Below, piece by piece: positions 46,741 to 57,488 of a DNA stretch of 64,000 nucleotides. Every line of letters starts with the position of its first letter. The first letter of the stretch is position 1. A program made the position numbers and the translations under genes. The notes below the pieces were generated by a model. That model saw only the letters and a program-made list of their open reading frames with translations, made no database searches and had not been told where the DNA came from. Source of the stretch: Dipteronia dyeriana (Eukaryota; Streptophyta; Magnoliopsida; Sapindales; Sapindaceae); assembly GCA_032871835.1 (NCBI GenBank), contig CM065300.1:107567088-107631087 (forward strand). Direction: 5' to 3'.

Positions 46741-47100
46741 TCCGGGTAACTCAATCGAGTATCTAATTAAATCGATTGTCACCCGAATAACTTTAATCGC
46801 CAAGTATATTTTTAAACTGGCTCTTCAATGTTCGGGTGACTTAACCGAGTATCTTATTAAACCGGTTATTACCCGAATGTCTTTAATTGACAAGTATCTT
46901 ATTAAACTAGCTCTTCAATGTTCGGGTGACTTAACCGAGTAACTTATTAAACCGGTTGTTACCCGAATGTCTCTAATTGCCAAGTATCTTATTAAACTGA
47001 CTCTTCAATATTCGGGTGACTTAACCGAGTATCTTATTAAACCGGTTGTTACCCGAATGTCTTTAATTGCCAAGTATCTTATTAAACTGGCTCTTTATTA
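46741..47100. repeat. 90-bp tandem array (four units) in element K
   Basis: Units begin at 46741, 46831, 46921 and 47011, exactly 90 bp apart. Each contains ttcgggtgac and, about 25 bases later, gttacccgaa, which can pair as a hairpin. The first unit is the most diverged. It lies in the hypervariable region between integrase and 3' LTR. Confidence 0.97.
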
Positions 47101-47640
47101 TTAACCGAGATATCTTGAAACAGGCAAGTTTACACGTGTTTCATACCTGGTTGTTACCAGAACATTACATCAAGGCTCACCATGATCTTATGTTCGAGTC
47201 CTTACGCAATACCAAGGACGTCTCCCCAGTTTCTATACGTAAGGGTTTGCCGAATCGTTGAGCTTTCTTTAAGATTGCTCAACACAGCTAACCATTTCAC
47301 CGGAACTTCTTCTGATAGCGTCCCGAGCATTTTTCCAGAATCTGGTGCACCGGGTTTGCCTTTTTGATAAGGTCGATTTGACCTTGCTCGACTGGCATGC
47401 TCCTTCGAGCTTCTCCTCCCATTCGGGATTTGATGGTCCCGAGTATTCTATTTGCATGTTCTTATTATCATGCTCTTCCATATGCTCTTATTATCATATG
47501 CTTCTTTTCAGAATTCCCGAATAATTTTTATTTATCACTGCAAAATCAACACATTTAAATTCCATAGCTAACATTTATTGCAACTAATAGCCCTGTCTAA
47601 GAAAACAAAAAGGAAAAACAAGTTAAGGATAGAAAATCTT
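47101..47640. other. K spacer between array and integrase
   Basis: No recognisable domain. Minus-strand frame 47481-47269 has no family resemblance that I can see. It may be the remains of the integrase C-terminal extension. Confidence 0.4.
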
Positions 47641-47649
47641 TAGATATTA

Positions 47650-48720
47650 AGCGTTGCATGGTCGGGGTAAAACCCCTCCGTTGGGTCGTGCAATCCAATA
47701 TGCTCCATGGCCAGCTATTCCCTCGACCTTGTATGGGCCCTCCCATTTATCGGCCAGGGAACCTGCAGCTTTATTTTTCGTGTTTAGTGATACCCTCCTG
47801 AGCACTACGTCTCCAAGCAGGAATTTCCTGATTCGAACACGAGAATTGTAGTGGCGAGAAACTCTTTATTGATATGTTGTATTTCTTATTCGGGACTTCT
47901 CCCTTTTTTCTTCTAGCTCATCCAAACTTTGTAGTAGCATATCAATATTCTGCTCTTCATTGTATAGCCTGACCCCGGGGGACGCATACGATGTTTCTAC
48001 GGGAATGACAACTTCTGTTCCAAACGCTAAGGTGAACGGAGTTTCTCTTGTTAAAGTCCTTACTGTCGTCCGGTATGCCCATAATACTTCAGAAAGCTTT
48101 TCAACCCAGCTTCATTTTTTGGCATCATACTTTGCTTGTATGGTGTGCTTGATAATTTTATTTACTGCTTCTACCTGCCCGTTTGTTTGAGGATGAGCTG
48201 GTGTCGCATAGTAGTTAGCAATCTGATGTTTCTCGCACAACTGTCTGAATTTTTGGTTATCAAACTAGGTTCCATTGTCTGTGATTATAGTGTTCGGAAC
48301 TCCAAACCTATAAAGTATGTTCTTCTTTAAAAAATTTGTGGTGTTTGCTTCTGTGATATGCACCAGTGCTTCAACTTTTGTCCATTTTGTGAAATAATCG
48401 ACAGCTAATATGGCGTGCTTTGCTTTACCCCCTGTCCCAGCTGGCATTGGGCCGATCAGGTCTAGGCCCCACATGGCGAACGACCATGGGGCAGTGAGGT
48501 TTCTGAGCTTTTTTGGGGGTTTTTGGATATCGTTCGCAATCCTTTGACAAGTATTGCAACTTTTCGACCACTGCTGTGCATCTGAGAAAAGCGTAGGTCA
48601 GTAATAGCCTTGCCTGAGCACCTTATGCGCTAGACATCTACCCCAGGTATGGTTTCTGTAAACTCTTCTGTGGATCTCTTAAAGTTTTTGATGTGCATCT
48701 TCTTCCGGTACACATCTCTA
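47650..48720 (-). pseudogene. Element K integrase
   Basis: Minus-strand frame with the end of the HHCC finger (WSKSCNTCQRIAN). The core follows: MWGLDLIGPMPAGTGG with the first Asp, ILAVDYFTKWTKVEAL, TIITDNGT with the second Asp, and PQTNGQVEAVNK with the Glu. So the full D-D-E triad is visible. The C-terminal part carries LGDVVLRRVSLNTKN and ADKWEGPYKVEG, the GPY/F module. A TAG just after ITDNGT and further stops interrupt the frame. Known role: integration of element cDNA. It lies downstream of the second RNase H, the normal gypsy order. Confidence 0.87.
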
Positions 48721-49121
48721 GAGAGCTCGGGAAAACCCCTTTCTGTATAATTCTCCTCCGATCTCGTTATACCTAGCCGATCGATACCTTATGCGCTTTG
48801 CTAGTACCGGATCTTTCAAGAGTACGTCTTCTTTCAGGAACCTTCTCATCTGGACCATCCAACCGTCTTGCGGTGTTCAGACTTCAAAAATTTCCAAATG
48901 CTTAGGTTCAGCTGTACTCGGTTTAAGGAGGTATGCAACCGGAATGGTCTTTGGTCTGATTGTGGCTGTTGCTGATGCTAATTTAGACAATGCGTCAGCC
49001 CTTTCATTTTCTTCCCTGGGATCTAAGCAATCTTGTATTCTTTAAATTTTTGGATGAGCTGTTTCGTGATGTCACGGTAGGCTATCATACCTTCATTTTT
49101 AGCCTGGTACTCGTCTATAGC

Positions 49122-49364
49122 CTAGTACTCGTCCATAACCTGGTTGGAAACTACCTGTGAATCATTGAATATCTCAACTTCATCTGCCCCGAGAGATATG
49201 CAGACTCTGAGTCCAGCTAACAATGCCTCGTACTCGGCTTGATTATTGGTTGCTTTGAAATCAAATCTCATGGCACATTCAACATCATCTCCTTCTGGGG
49301 TACGAACTACGATCCCTGTCCCACTGCCATGAGTGTTTGAAGAACCATCAACATACAGTTTCAT
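49122..49364 (-). pseudogene. Element K second (archaeal-type) RNase H
   Basis: 80-codon open piece: MKLYVDGSSNTHGSGTGIVV (first catalytic Asp), NNQAEYEALLAGL (catalytic Glu) and EIFNDSQVV (NDS in place of the usual SDS; third Asp kept). This is a second RNase H beside the one fused to reverse transcriptase, a hallmark of Tat elements, and it resembles plant/archaeal RNase HI. It continues toward 48740 in a disrupted frame before the integrase. Confidence 0.85.
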
Positions 49365-49764
49365 CAGAAACTTTTATCCAACAGTCTTTTTGCTTCCAGG
49401 TTTGGTTCTATAAACTCGGCTATGAAGTCTGCCACAGCTTGTCCTTTGAGGGAGGTTCTGGGGACATAATGAATATCGAATTCACTTAGCTCGATTGCCC
49501 ATTTGGTAAGTCTTCTGATATTTCTTGCTTTTGTAAAATTTGTCTTAGTGGGCAATTGGTGAGAACCTGGATTGTGTGGGCCTGAAAGTATGGTCTCAGC
49601 TTTTTTGTTGCTGAAACCAATGCTAAGGCAATCTTCTTTGCCTGTGAGTACCTGGTCTCAGCCGGTAAGAGTGCCTTGCTGGTATAATACACTGGTTTCT
49701 GCATTCCATCTTCTGTTCTGACTAAGACTGAACTTGCTGCAAGCTCGGTTATTGACAGATACAA
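49365..49764 (-). pseudogene. Element K RT-associated RNase H
   Basis: Two overlapping frames (49764-49486 and 49555-49364) read YTSKALLPAETRYSQAKKIA, LRPYFQAHTIQVLTNCPLRQ and KWAIELSEFDIHYVPR, then KGQAVADFIAEF. This is the degenerate RNase H that follows gypsy reverse transcriptase; in Tat elements it is thought to have lost importance to the second RNase H. One frameshift near 49520. Confidence 0.82.
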
Positions 49765-50861
49765 CTGAAGTATTTCCCCTTTTTACAGTTTTGAGAGAAC
49801 TGGTGCCTACCCAGATACTCTTTTATTTTTAAGAATGCCTGCTTGCACTCTTTATTCCACTCGAGTCCTTTCCCTTTTTTGATTATCTTGAAAAATGGTG
49901 CGCACCTATCTGTAGCCCTCGAGATGAATCTTCCCAAGGAAGCTAAACACCCTGTTAAGCGCTGTACTTCTTTCAATGTTTTGGGTGAGGTCATTTTTTG
50001 CAAGGCCTGGATCTTCTCGGGATTAACTTTGATTCCTCTTTGGTGGACTTGAAAACCCAAAAATCTCCCTGAAGGGACTACGACTAAACATTTGTTCGGG
50101 TTTAATTTCATATGGTATCTTATTAGGACATCAAATGTCTCTCGGAGGTCCTGGGTATGCACATCTGCCAAGACACTTTTAGTCATCATGTCATCAATGT
50201 ATACTTCCATGTTCCTTCCTATTTACCGAGTGAAGATTTTATTGACCAACCTTTGATACGTAGCACCTGCATTTTTTAAACTGAAGGGCATTACTGTGTA
50301 GCAATATAAACCCTGATCCGTAGTGAAAGCTATTTTTTCTTCATCAGTTTTGCTCATCCGGATATGATTATATCCCGAGTAAGCGTCCATGAAGCTGAGC
50401 AATTAGTGACCTGCTGTGGCATCCACCAGCTGGTCTATCCTTGGAAGTGGGAAGCTATCCTTTGGGCATGCCTTGTTCAGATCCGTGAAATCTATGCACA
50501 TCCTCCATTGTCCATTTTTCTTTTGGACGAGGACTACGTTGGCAACCCACTGAGGGTAGCTGACTTCTCTTATTGATCCACTTGCCAGTAGCTTTTCCAC
50601 CTTTTGTTTGATTGGTTGACTTCTTTAAGGATTGAACGATCTTTTCTTTTTTATTTCTGGTTTTTCATTCGGGTTAATTGCGAGGTGGTGGGATATTGCT
50701 CGGGCATCTATTCCGATCATATCTTCGTGACTCCAAGCGAACACACCTTTGTACTCTCTAAGCAGATTGGTTAAGTCTTGCTTGACTTTTCCATCCAAGT
50801 TAGCCCCGATCATGATTTTATTTTCCGGTTTGTCTTCTTTAAGTACTACTTCTTTAACCAA
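49749..50861 (-). pseudogene. Element K reverse transcriptase
   Basis: Blocks in order: SGSIREVSYPQWVANVVLVQ, NGQWRMCIDFTDLNKACPKD, FMDAYSGYNHIRM (motif A Asp), then the catalytic MEVYIDDMMTKS (50210-50175) with YIDD. The thumb follows: LGFQVHQRGIKVNPEKI and TGCLASLGRFISRATDR. An in-frame stop sits at about 50402, another near 50225, and a frameshift near 49800. The most intact enzyme domain of K. Confidence 0.9.
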
Positions 50862-51395
50862 TTATGTTTTGGATTCATTCGAGTCCTCTCTCAGATCCAG
50901 TTTGAATGACAAGGACCCTTTACACTGATTTGGCTGCATTATGGTGCACACTTGTTCAGCATCATGTTTGTCTTTGTATACTGACAGGTTTGCTCTTCGG
51001 GCCATCTCTTGGAATCCTTTGACTATCCCAACCCCTTGTTCTGTTGGGAACTTGATCATTAATGCATAAGTGCCCATCACGGCCCTTGTTTTATTCAGGA
51101 ATGGCCGACCCAATAATACATTATACGGCCAATTGTCCAAATCAACTACCACGAAGTCGAGCATGACAGTCCTCTGGCATGGTGCCGTTCCAACCTTTAT
51201 GGGTAGTTGTACCGTCCTGAGTGACCTGAACTCTATCCCTCCAAACCCTCTTAATGGAGTATGGAAAGGCTGAAAAAAATTTCGGTCTAGTCTTAGCTGG
51301 TTGTATACGGCCACGCTTAGGATGTCTGCTGAACTCCCATTATCTATTAAAATTCTTCGGACTTCCCTATGGCCAATCCGGGGACTTATAACCAA
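50862..51395 (-). pseudogene. Element K aspartic protease
   Basis: 177-codon open piece. ALVISPRIGHREVRRILID is followed by the active-site region ILIDNGSSADIL. The Asp is kept and the usual D-[ST]-G is D-N-G, as also seen in Tat relatives that use D-G-G. Then come FGGIEFRSLRTVQLPI and PYNVLLGRPFLN, the second structural lobe. Known role: cleaves the Gag-Pol polyprotein. A stop follows at 50862, before the reverse transcriptase. Confidence 0.82.
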
Positions 51396-51399
51396 AGCG

Positions 51400-53216
51400 T
51401 CATTAGGCCGAACATCGACGCCATAGGAATCTGCCTCTGTAAAGACTATTGGGTCCCATCCTTCCTTTACCCTTTTCGGGTCTGGCTCAACCGAGTTTAG
51501 GTCGAAGTTATTCCTTGCTTCTATTGCTTCTCTGATTTCCTGAGTTCATTCTCGGCTGCTTCTCCCAGTAAAGGGTCCTCCGAAAATTGTATGTATTACC
51601 TGATTGGCTTCAGGACTGGCCTTTTGATTTCGTCCAGAATGATCAACTTTAGCTTATTTCTTAGCTTCTGATTTCTCATCTTTTTTTAAGATTATATCCA
51701 GCAAATGCCCTTCCCAAATGAGAGTCTCTATGTAATCTCTTAGCTAGTAACACTTTGAAGTCTCGTGCCCGGTTTCCTTGTGAAACCTGCAATACTTGGT
51801 TGTAACTTTCCGGGCAAACTGAGACTGTCGCCGCGGTTCTTGCACCATATTCTTCTCTTCTAGGATGGCTAGAATTTCTTCTTGTTTTTTCCGAAGAGGG
51901 GTGTAATTGGTGTATCTGCCTCAGTATTTATCTATGGACTGTTCGGCAATACGCCCATTACCCACATCCTTGTTTTTCTCCTTACCGTTCCCTTTTTACC
52001 TTTCCCCTTTTATTATGCCCCTTAGATTAAGCATCCTTTTGTTCAGGCTTTTCTCCGTGCATATAGCTCCCTCCTGTAGCTAACTGTTCTTCTTCGGCCA
52101 ATGCGTATCCTCCTGCCATATCCATCATGTCAGCATACCTGGTCAGCCGTGCTCTTCTCAAATCAAAGGATAGCCATCCATTCTACAAGTTATTGATGAA
52201 AGCAGCAATAATTGCTTGGCCGAATCGAACTAAGTATTTCTTTTAGGACTCGTCCTTCCCCTGCTTTATTTAAGAGAGGTAGGCCACCGAATTTTTCCTG
52301 TTATCATTACTCAAAAATTAATTTGTGAAGCTTCTACTCAGTTCGCTGAAATTTTCGATGCTCGCCTGGGGTAGTGTTCCGAACCATCTTGACCCTGTGT
52401 CTCCTTATGTTTGCGGAAAGTTGAGACACAATAGGGGGTCACTCCGGGCATATTGAGCCATGGCACTTTTATAGCGTCTAACTTGCTCCTTTAGATCTGT
52501 ATCTTTTTTGAATTGCTCCACATGCGGCATCCTGAATCTTTTTGGGAAAGGGGTCCGCAAAATTTCCCTGGTGAATGGACTGTCAGAGTCATTGTCTGAT
52601 AGATCGTTATAGCCATAACGTCTGACAAACGCTTTCATCTGACGCCTGTTATTCTCGACTTCTCGAGTTAGGCTCTAGATTGTAACATCACTATTTCCCA
52701 TCGGACGTCCTCGAAGGTTAAACCGCTGGGTTATCATCATTCTTTTCTCAGACTCTTCACTCTGATACCGGACCTCTCGTGTGACTTCATGATGACATTT
52801 GCGATGGTGTTGATCATTGTCTTCTAATGATGACCGACCTCTGCACCGATCGTATTTACGATGTCTGGCCCGTACTGTTTGATTGTGGTCCAACCTCTTG
52901 TGAGGTTGTTCCTCTTTAGGTGTTTCCTGTCCAGCCGGGTTGATTGGGGAAGAGTTCCTTCTGGTTTCCGGCATAATTATTCCTGGCCCAACCACCACTG
53001 AACGGAGCCTTACAGGTGGAGGATTGGGAGCATGTGCTCCTGCAGCCAGTAGATCAACCCCTTCCCTTGCTGCGTCTGTCACCAATTGCTGCAATGCCTC
53101 TTGGAAACGCAGCATCAGATCTCTGTTGGTGGGAGGAACTTGCTGGATCCCTGCCAGGAGTGCAGGCTGGTTTTCTGTGTTTGGCCATTCCCTAAACTAC
53201 TTCTACTTCCTGCCAT
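51400..53216 (-). pseudogene. Element K gag
   Basis: Probable start is the ATG complementary to 53214-53216 (MAGSRSSLGNGQ), 47 bp inside the 5' LTR. A long charged linker (53115-52675, Arg/His-rich) leads to the retrotransposon gag core: PFPKRFRMPHVEQFKKDTDL and QVRRYKSAMAQYARSDPLL, ending at 52405. The zinc knuckle near 51815-51760 reads YCRFHKETGHETSKC. Frame breaks occur near 53115, 52670, 52400 and several places at 52300-51640. Gag forms the particle that packages the RNA. Confidence 0.8.
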
Positions 53217-53240
53217 CGCTTTTAACAAGGTCGGAGGTTT

Positions 53241-53260
53241 AGCCCCTCCTTCTAGCGCCA
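53241..53260 (-). other. Primer-binding site of element K
   Basis: Minus-strand TGGCGCTAGAAGGAGGGGCT, two bases inside the 5' LTR, a form seen in Tat-like gypsy elements. I do not assign the tRNA. Confidence 0.7.
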
Positions 53261-53262
53261 AT

Positions 53263-54126
53263 TGTTGACATCCGTTTATGGATTTTATCGATAAAGCCAA
53301 CAAGGACCGGATTTTAGCTAAAAATCAAAGAGGAGAGAAAAATAAGGTAATAAGACACAAGTTTTACGTGGTAAAACTCCGGTGATCGGAGAAACATCCA
53401 CGGGTAGTTATATGATCCACCTAGCCAAAATCCATTATGAAGAAAGTAATTACAACCCTCGATCTCTCTTTCTCTCTTTTAATATTTTTTGTATCACTGT
53501 TGTGTCTGCTATATCGTCTATATGAGATTATGGGTCTATTTATAAGTTTTATAGAACCCTAATCTGCCTTTTACAAGTACTACAGGATCTTTATATTTAA
53601 TTGTGATTTCGGTTACTTGTTGAAGTAGATTGGTCTTCTTTCATGTTTCGGAAGCTGGTAATGAGATTAAATGCGATTCTAGTAGCATAGTCCGATTAGG
53701 ACTTATTTTCTTATAAGAGTATAGACTTCTTGGAGAATCAAAAGTGTTCTCGGATGAGGAACCCTTTATGCTTAACATTCTCTTTCTTTAAAATCCTTCT
53801 TTAATAAGGAGCCTTTTGACTTGACTTGTGGACTACTCTCTAAGCTTCTTACTCGGTTTTCATGGTTACCTCGAGTATAATGTTAAGTATGCTGGTCCGA
53901 ATGATGTCTCATGATCCGAGTGAAAAATGTCTTTTTACTCACCCCGAGTAAGTTTAATTGTCTTAGCTGATCCCTAGTAGGTCTTGCCATGATACTTGTT
54001 TACTCGGGTTTCTTCTCCTTAATGACGTCTCGTAGGATGTTTCCTAAGTGCTTATTTGGACGTCCATCTGGCAACTTTCTCCCTCTTGTTGATGACGTTT
54101 ATGCTTGGTGAAATTCACATACGACA
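53263..54126 (-). repeat. 5' LTR of element K
   Basis: 864 bp, direct repeat of 42339-43202, with about 45 differences between them by hand count. TATA box at 53537-53544. Confidence 0.95.
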
Positions 54127-54560
54127 ACAAGTAATAACAAGCGTTGCATGCAAATACAAATAAAGCAATACAAAGAATGCATGGTCAATACTCCCCCTAA
54201 AAGGTTACTCTCTCTCTTATGATTTCTCCCACAATGCATAAACAATGTTCCCCATATATTTCTCAAGACTTCTCCTCTCTTTTTTATGAAATAGACAAAA
54301 GAGCCCCCCCTAACTGGTTGTTTCGGCAAAGAGAGCTATTCGCACAAATACATTTCATAATCATACACACAAATTTTATGCAACTTAAATAATTGAGAGA
54401 GATTCAAGGTATTTAATAAATAAAAATGTGTGTAAAAAGGTGTCTTAGCATGTAATACAAAACACTATTATTCTCATGCATGAAAATCAATAAAAGCAAC
54501 ACTCAACAGGATTTCCAAATGTAGTCAAACCAATTAAAGCCCTATTGTTACGAAATGAAG
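54127..54560 (-). other. Element D 3' noncoding region, continued
   Basis: Starts with the duplicated acaag. Follows 9640-10100 of C, including the polypurine-like runs near 54200 and 54303. Confidence 0.78.
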
Positions 54561-54830
54561 AAATATTTCCAAGCTTCTATGTGCAAGTGCACTAAACACA
54601 TCAAAATCATATCATCTTTTCTTCAATTCAAGACACATCATCAATCAACAATTTTGATGTATAAAAATAAGCAATGCATCACACCACATATCAACAAGAT
54701 AAATCAACTTTTCTATTTTTCTCCAATTTCCTATCAAACATGTATTTTTGTTTATTACGATTTGTTCATCTTACATTTGTTTTCTAATTGTTTATGTGTG
54801 CAACTGTTACACATTTCACATGTACACTTT
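54561..54830. other. Unassigned AT-rich stretch
   Basis: No domain and no clear match to other parts of the window. It may be decayed D interior. Confidence 0.3.
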
Positions 54831-55310
54831 TTTGTTAGACCTAAGTTTGGTTTTGTGTGATGTAAATCATATTCCGATGATTGACAATAAATATCGATAT
54901 ATACACAGTGGTATGCATATCATAGCATAATGGTTGACCACCTGAGAATGTCCTTTGTTCTCTTGGTTTGGTCATAGGTCTCATGGTCTTATACCTTAAG
55001 TTTGGGTAATCTTGATGTTATTTAAATATGACCTTTTGTCACTCAAATGGCCATGATTCTTTCTATGAAAATTGAAACCTCATTCTGTAAAAATGAATAG
55101 CAAGTAAACATCCATACCTTTCCATTGGTATATTATGCAATAATTTTTGATATCTTTTTATCCTATTTTTAGCCGCTTGGAAATCAGGTTGGGGTGCTAA
55201 ATTCCTAGTGCGCCGATCGTTCGCAGTAAGACCAGCAAAGTCATTTAGGAGGATTTTCATTGTCCCAGTGCATGGGTAATGTGTAGGTTCCTACAAATAT
55301 AGTAGAACTA
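54831..55310 (+). repeat. C-family LTR fragment (plus)
   Basis: The complement resembles 8680-9080 of C: ctcttggtttggtcat and the block ccatacctttcc...ggtatatt (55112-55134) are in matching order. Truncated at both ends. Confidence 0.65.
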
Positions 55311-55331
55311 AGCACTGATTTGTTGGATTAG

Positions 55332-55930
55332 ATCATTGGGTAATAGTTAAACACATCCAAAAATAGCTTAGGAGAATGAGAAACTATATGTTGGAATATT
55401 CTGGTAGGGATTTGATTTCTATTGGCTACACTAATTCAGATTTTCAATTAGACAAAGACAATCAAAATTTAACATCTGGATCAGTGTTTACCATTGATGG
55501 ATGAGCCATACCTTGGAGAAGCATCAAACAATCTTGCATTGCTGATTCAACAAAGAAGGCTAAATGCATGGCATTCTGTGAAACATCTAAAGAAGCAGTA
55601 TGGCTATGAAATTTTTTCTTTGATCCGGACATTTATCTAATATGAAATTGTGACAATAGTAGAGTCGTTGCTAAGTCGACAAAACCTATAAGCCACAAAC
55701 AAGGAAAGCATATAGAGCAAAAATATCATATAATTAGGAAGATTGTACATCTTGGTGCATGTCTAATCTGAAGATTAGATCTGAAGATTAGATCTGAAGA
55801 CAACCTTGCAGATCCCCTCACAAAGACTTTGGTTGCAAGGAGTTTTGAAGGCCATCTAGAAGGACTAGGAGTAAAGGACAATCCCAATTGCTTTAGGGCA
55901 AGTAGAAGATTGTCAAGGAAAGTGCCCTAA
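55332..55930 (+). pseudogene. Copia RNase H fragment L
   Basis: Plus-strand frame reads DHWVIVKHIQK, NYMLEYSGRDLISIGYTNSD, IPWRSIKQSCIADSTKKAK, KQGKHIEQKYHIIRKIVHLG and EDNLADPLTKTLVARSFEGH: the C-terminal copia RNase H. About six stops. A 14-bp unit (gaagattagatct) repeated near 55768-55800 inserts extra codons in one block. It ends in a polypurine tract and LTR start, so it is the 3' end of a copia element of another family than B. No upstream pol remains. Confidence 0.8.
55896..55910 (+). other. Polypurine tract of fragment L
   Basis: gggcaagtagaagat, followed by tgtcaagg at 55911. Confidence 0.6.
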
Positions 55931-56235
55931 GGACAACTATTGTTAATCTTTTTGCTGAATTATTAAATAGATTAACATTTTATTTTATATTTGTGTACAT
56001 TTAGTGTTATTAATATTGTATTAATGACATAAGTTGCCATGATTATTAAATGGAATATTAAACAGGGTAAATAAGCTGTTATATAAATGAGAATTACGTT
56101 AACATATGTTAATAGCAAAATTTGGCTAGGGACTAAAGAATAATCAATTAATGCTATTCCTATGTAAACATGGCCTAGTAATGAAACAACAAGTTCTAGG
56201 GCATGTAGAGATTACCTAGTCAATTAAAAAAAGAG
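55911..56235 (+). repeat. Partial 3' LTR of fragment L
   Basis: Begins TGTCAAGGAAAGTGCCCTAAGG after the tract, a typical copia LTR start. The end is not defined; C-family LTR sequence begins by about 56240. Confidence 0.5.
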
Positions 56236-57050
56236 GAATCCATGCTTAGAAGATGCAAGAAGATGCTATATGCTCATGGATTGAATATTGGTTGAGTAAA
56301 AATGGATTCTTGGAAGCTCTCTCTCTCTTGGAGTCAATCTCTCTCTAAAGGAAAGCTTGCCGAGTAAAAATGGCTTCTTGGACTCACACAAACCAAAGAA
56401 AAGAAAAGAGAATATATATATATATATATATAATGTGCCCTACACGAAATGGCGACATTTTGGACAAGGGGCAACTGATTCCCATCATGATCACTGTGAG
56501 TGTCGCGGCCTAGGCAAGTGTCTAGACCGCGGTAGAGCGAGCGGTGCATTGCTTAGGAATTTCTGCTGTCTGGACCGTGGTACAAGCAGTGTCAAGACCG
56601 CGGTAGAGCAAGTGGTGCATCACTGGGAAACTCTGCTTAGGAGACCGTTGTGCATGCGAAGTGCACAGGCCGCGGTAGCAGCAGCGTGAAACTTCTGAAG
56701 AACATCGTTGCGCATGCCGCATCGGAGGCAATGCACAGGGAGCGGTCCCAGCCACGGTCAAGGAGAAAATCCTCTTCTAAGGGCAAACTAAATGCAACAA
56801 ACACCCTAGCAAGATTTTTGACAAAAAAAGCACACAATTAAGGCAATTTAAGCATTCATGCAAGATGATCAAAGACATGCATGAAAGTGTGTGTGTGCAG
56901 TAAAAACTCTTCAAAAAAGGTTAAGCAAGTGATTTACCTTTTGAAGCTTGAGCTAGGACTTGAGCAATGATGACCTAAACTACCGTTACACATTAATCCC
57001 CAAATGTGGTTATCAACGAAATGAGCCAATAAAAAATAGAGGAACTTACA
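56236..57050 (-). repeat. C-family LTR fragment with expanded GC island
   Basis: Matches the outer two thirds of the C LTR and ends aacttaca at 57050 where C has ttcttaca. It has a (CT)n patch (56321-56346), a (TA)n run (56411-56433) and an enlarged GC-rich island (56490-56765) with repeated accgcggtag words. Open frames here are shadows. Confidence 0.72.
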
Positions 57051-57051
57051 A

Positions 57052-57196
57052 ACCATATTAATGGAGGTCAAACCATATTAATGAAGGTAGTCAATTCTAT
57101 TAATGAGGTCAACTATATTAATGGAAGAAGTCAACCCTATTAATGAGATGATCAACGCCATTAATGAGAGAATATACAACTCTTTAATGGCCAACA
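57052..57196. repeat. About 20-bp degenerate tandem repeat
   Basis: The word tattaatg(g)a(g)g with gtcaa spacers recurs about seven times. Confidence 0.75.
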
Positions 57197-57488
57197 TTAG
57201 TAAAAGAGTCCAAAGAGGAAACAAATACCTTTGCCCGTAAGATATCCTCCACAACCGATTATTGGGAGTCAACTACAACAGAAAATCCCACATATCAAGG
57301 AAGGAAGAGTCCGAAGAGGAAACAAACACATATTCTCCAAGATATTAGCTATAATCCGATCAACTACATTAAATGAAGAATCGTGTTCAACAAGGAAAGA
57401 ATAACAATTCAAAAGTCTTGGACTTGCGCGCCATGGTAGTTAAACCATGAATAAATACACGTGTAATAGCATCGATTAGGGGGTCATC
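57197..57488. other. Unassigned stretch
   Basis: No recognisable frame or repeat. Confidence 0.3.

Larger units (their letters stand above)
42339..54126 (-). mobile_element. Gypsy (Tat-type) LTR retrotransposon K
   Basis: Complete 11.8-kb element with 864-bp LTRs (42339-43202, 53263-54126), TG...CA ends and a perfect target duplication acaag (42334-42338, 54127-54131). Minus-strand order: primer site, gag, protease, reverse transcriptase, RNase H, second RNase H, integrase, 90-bp tandem array, antisense gene on the plus strand, 3' LTR. Two RNase H domains plus an antisense ORF near the 3' LTR point to the Tat lineage. The LTRs differ at roughly 45 sites by hand count (about 5%), so K is not recent; gag-pol has several stops. 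Confidence 0.95.
31111..54560 (-). mobile_element. Copia element D, C family (3' half), heavily nested
   Basis: Minus-strand relative of C. Its 3' LTR is the sum of 31111-31306, 33063-34267, 38969-39559 and 41971-42118 (about 2.14 kb), split by LTR N, LINE J and solo LTR P. The polypurine tract (42119-42135) and 3' noncoding region follow, split again by K (target acaag), and continue at 54127-54560 colinear with 9640-10100 of C. The gag and 5' LTR side is not recognisable beyond about 54560. Identity to C is lower than between the two C LTRs. Confidence 0.8.

Noticed and set aside
46741..47100. Possible CRISPR-like array
   Set aside because: Units are contiguous 90-bp tandem repeats without unique spacers, within a plant retrotransposon.
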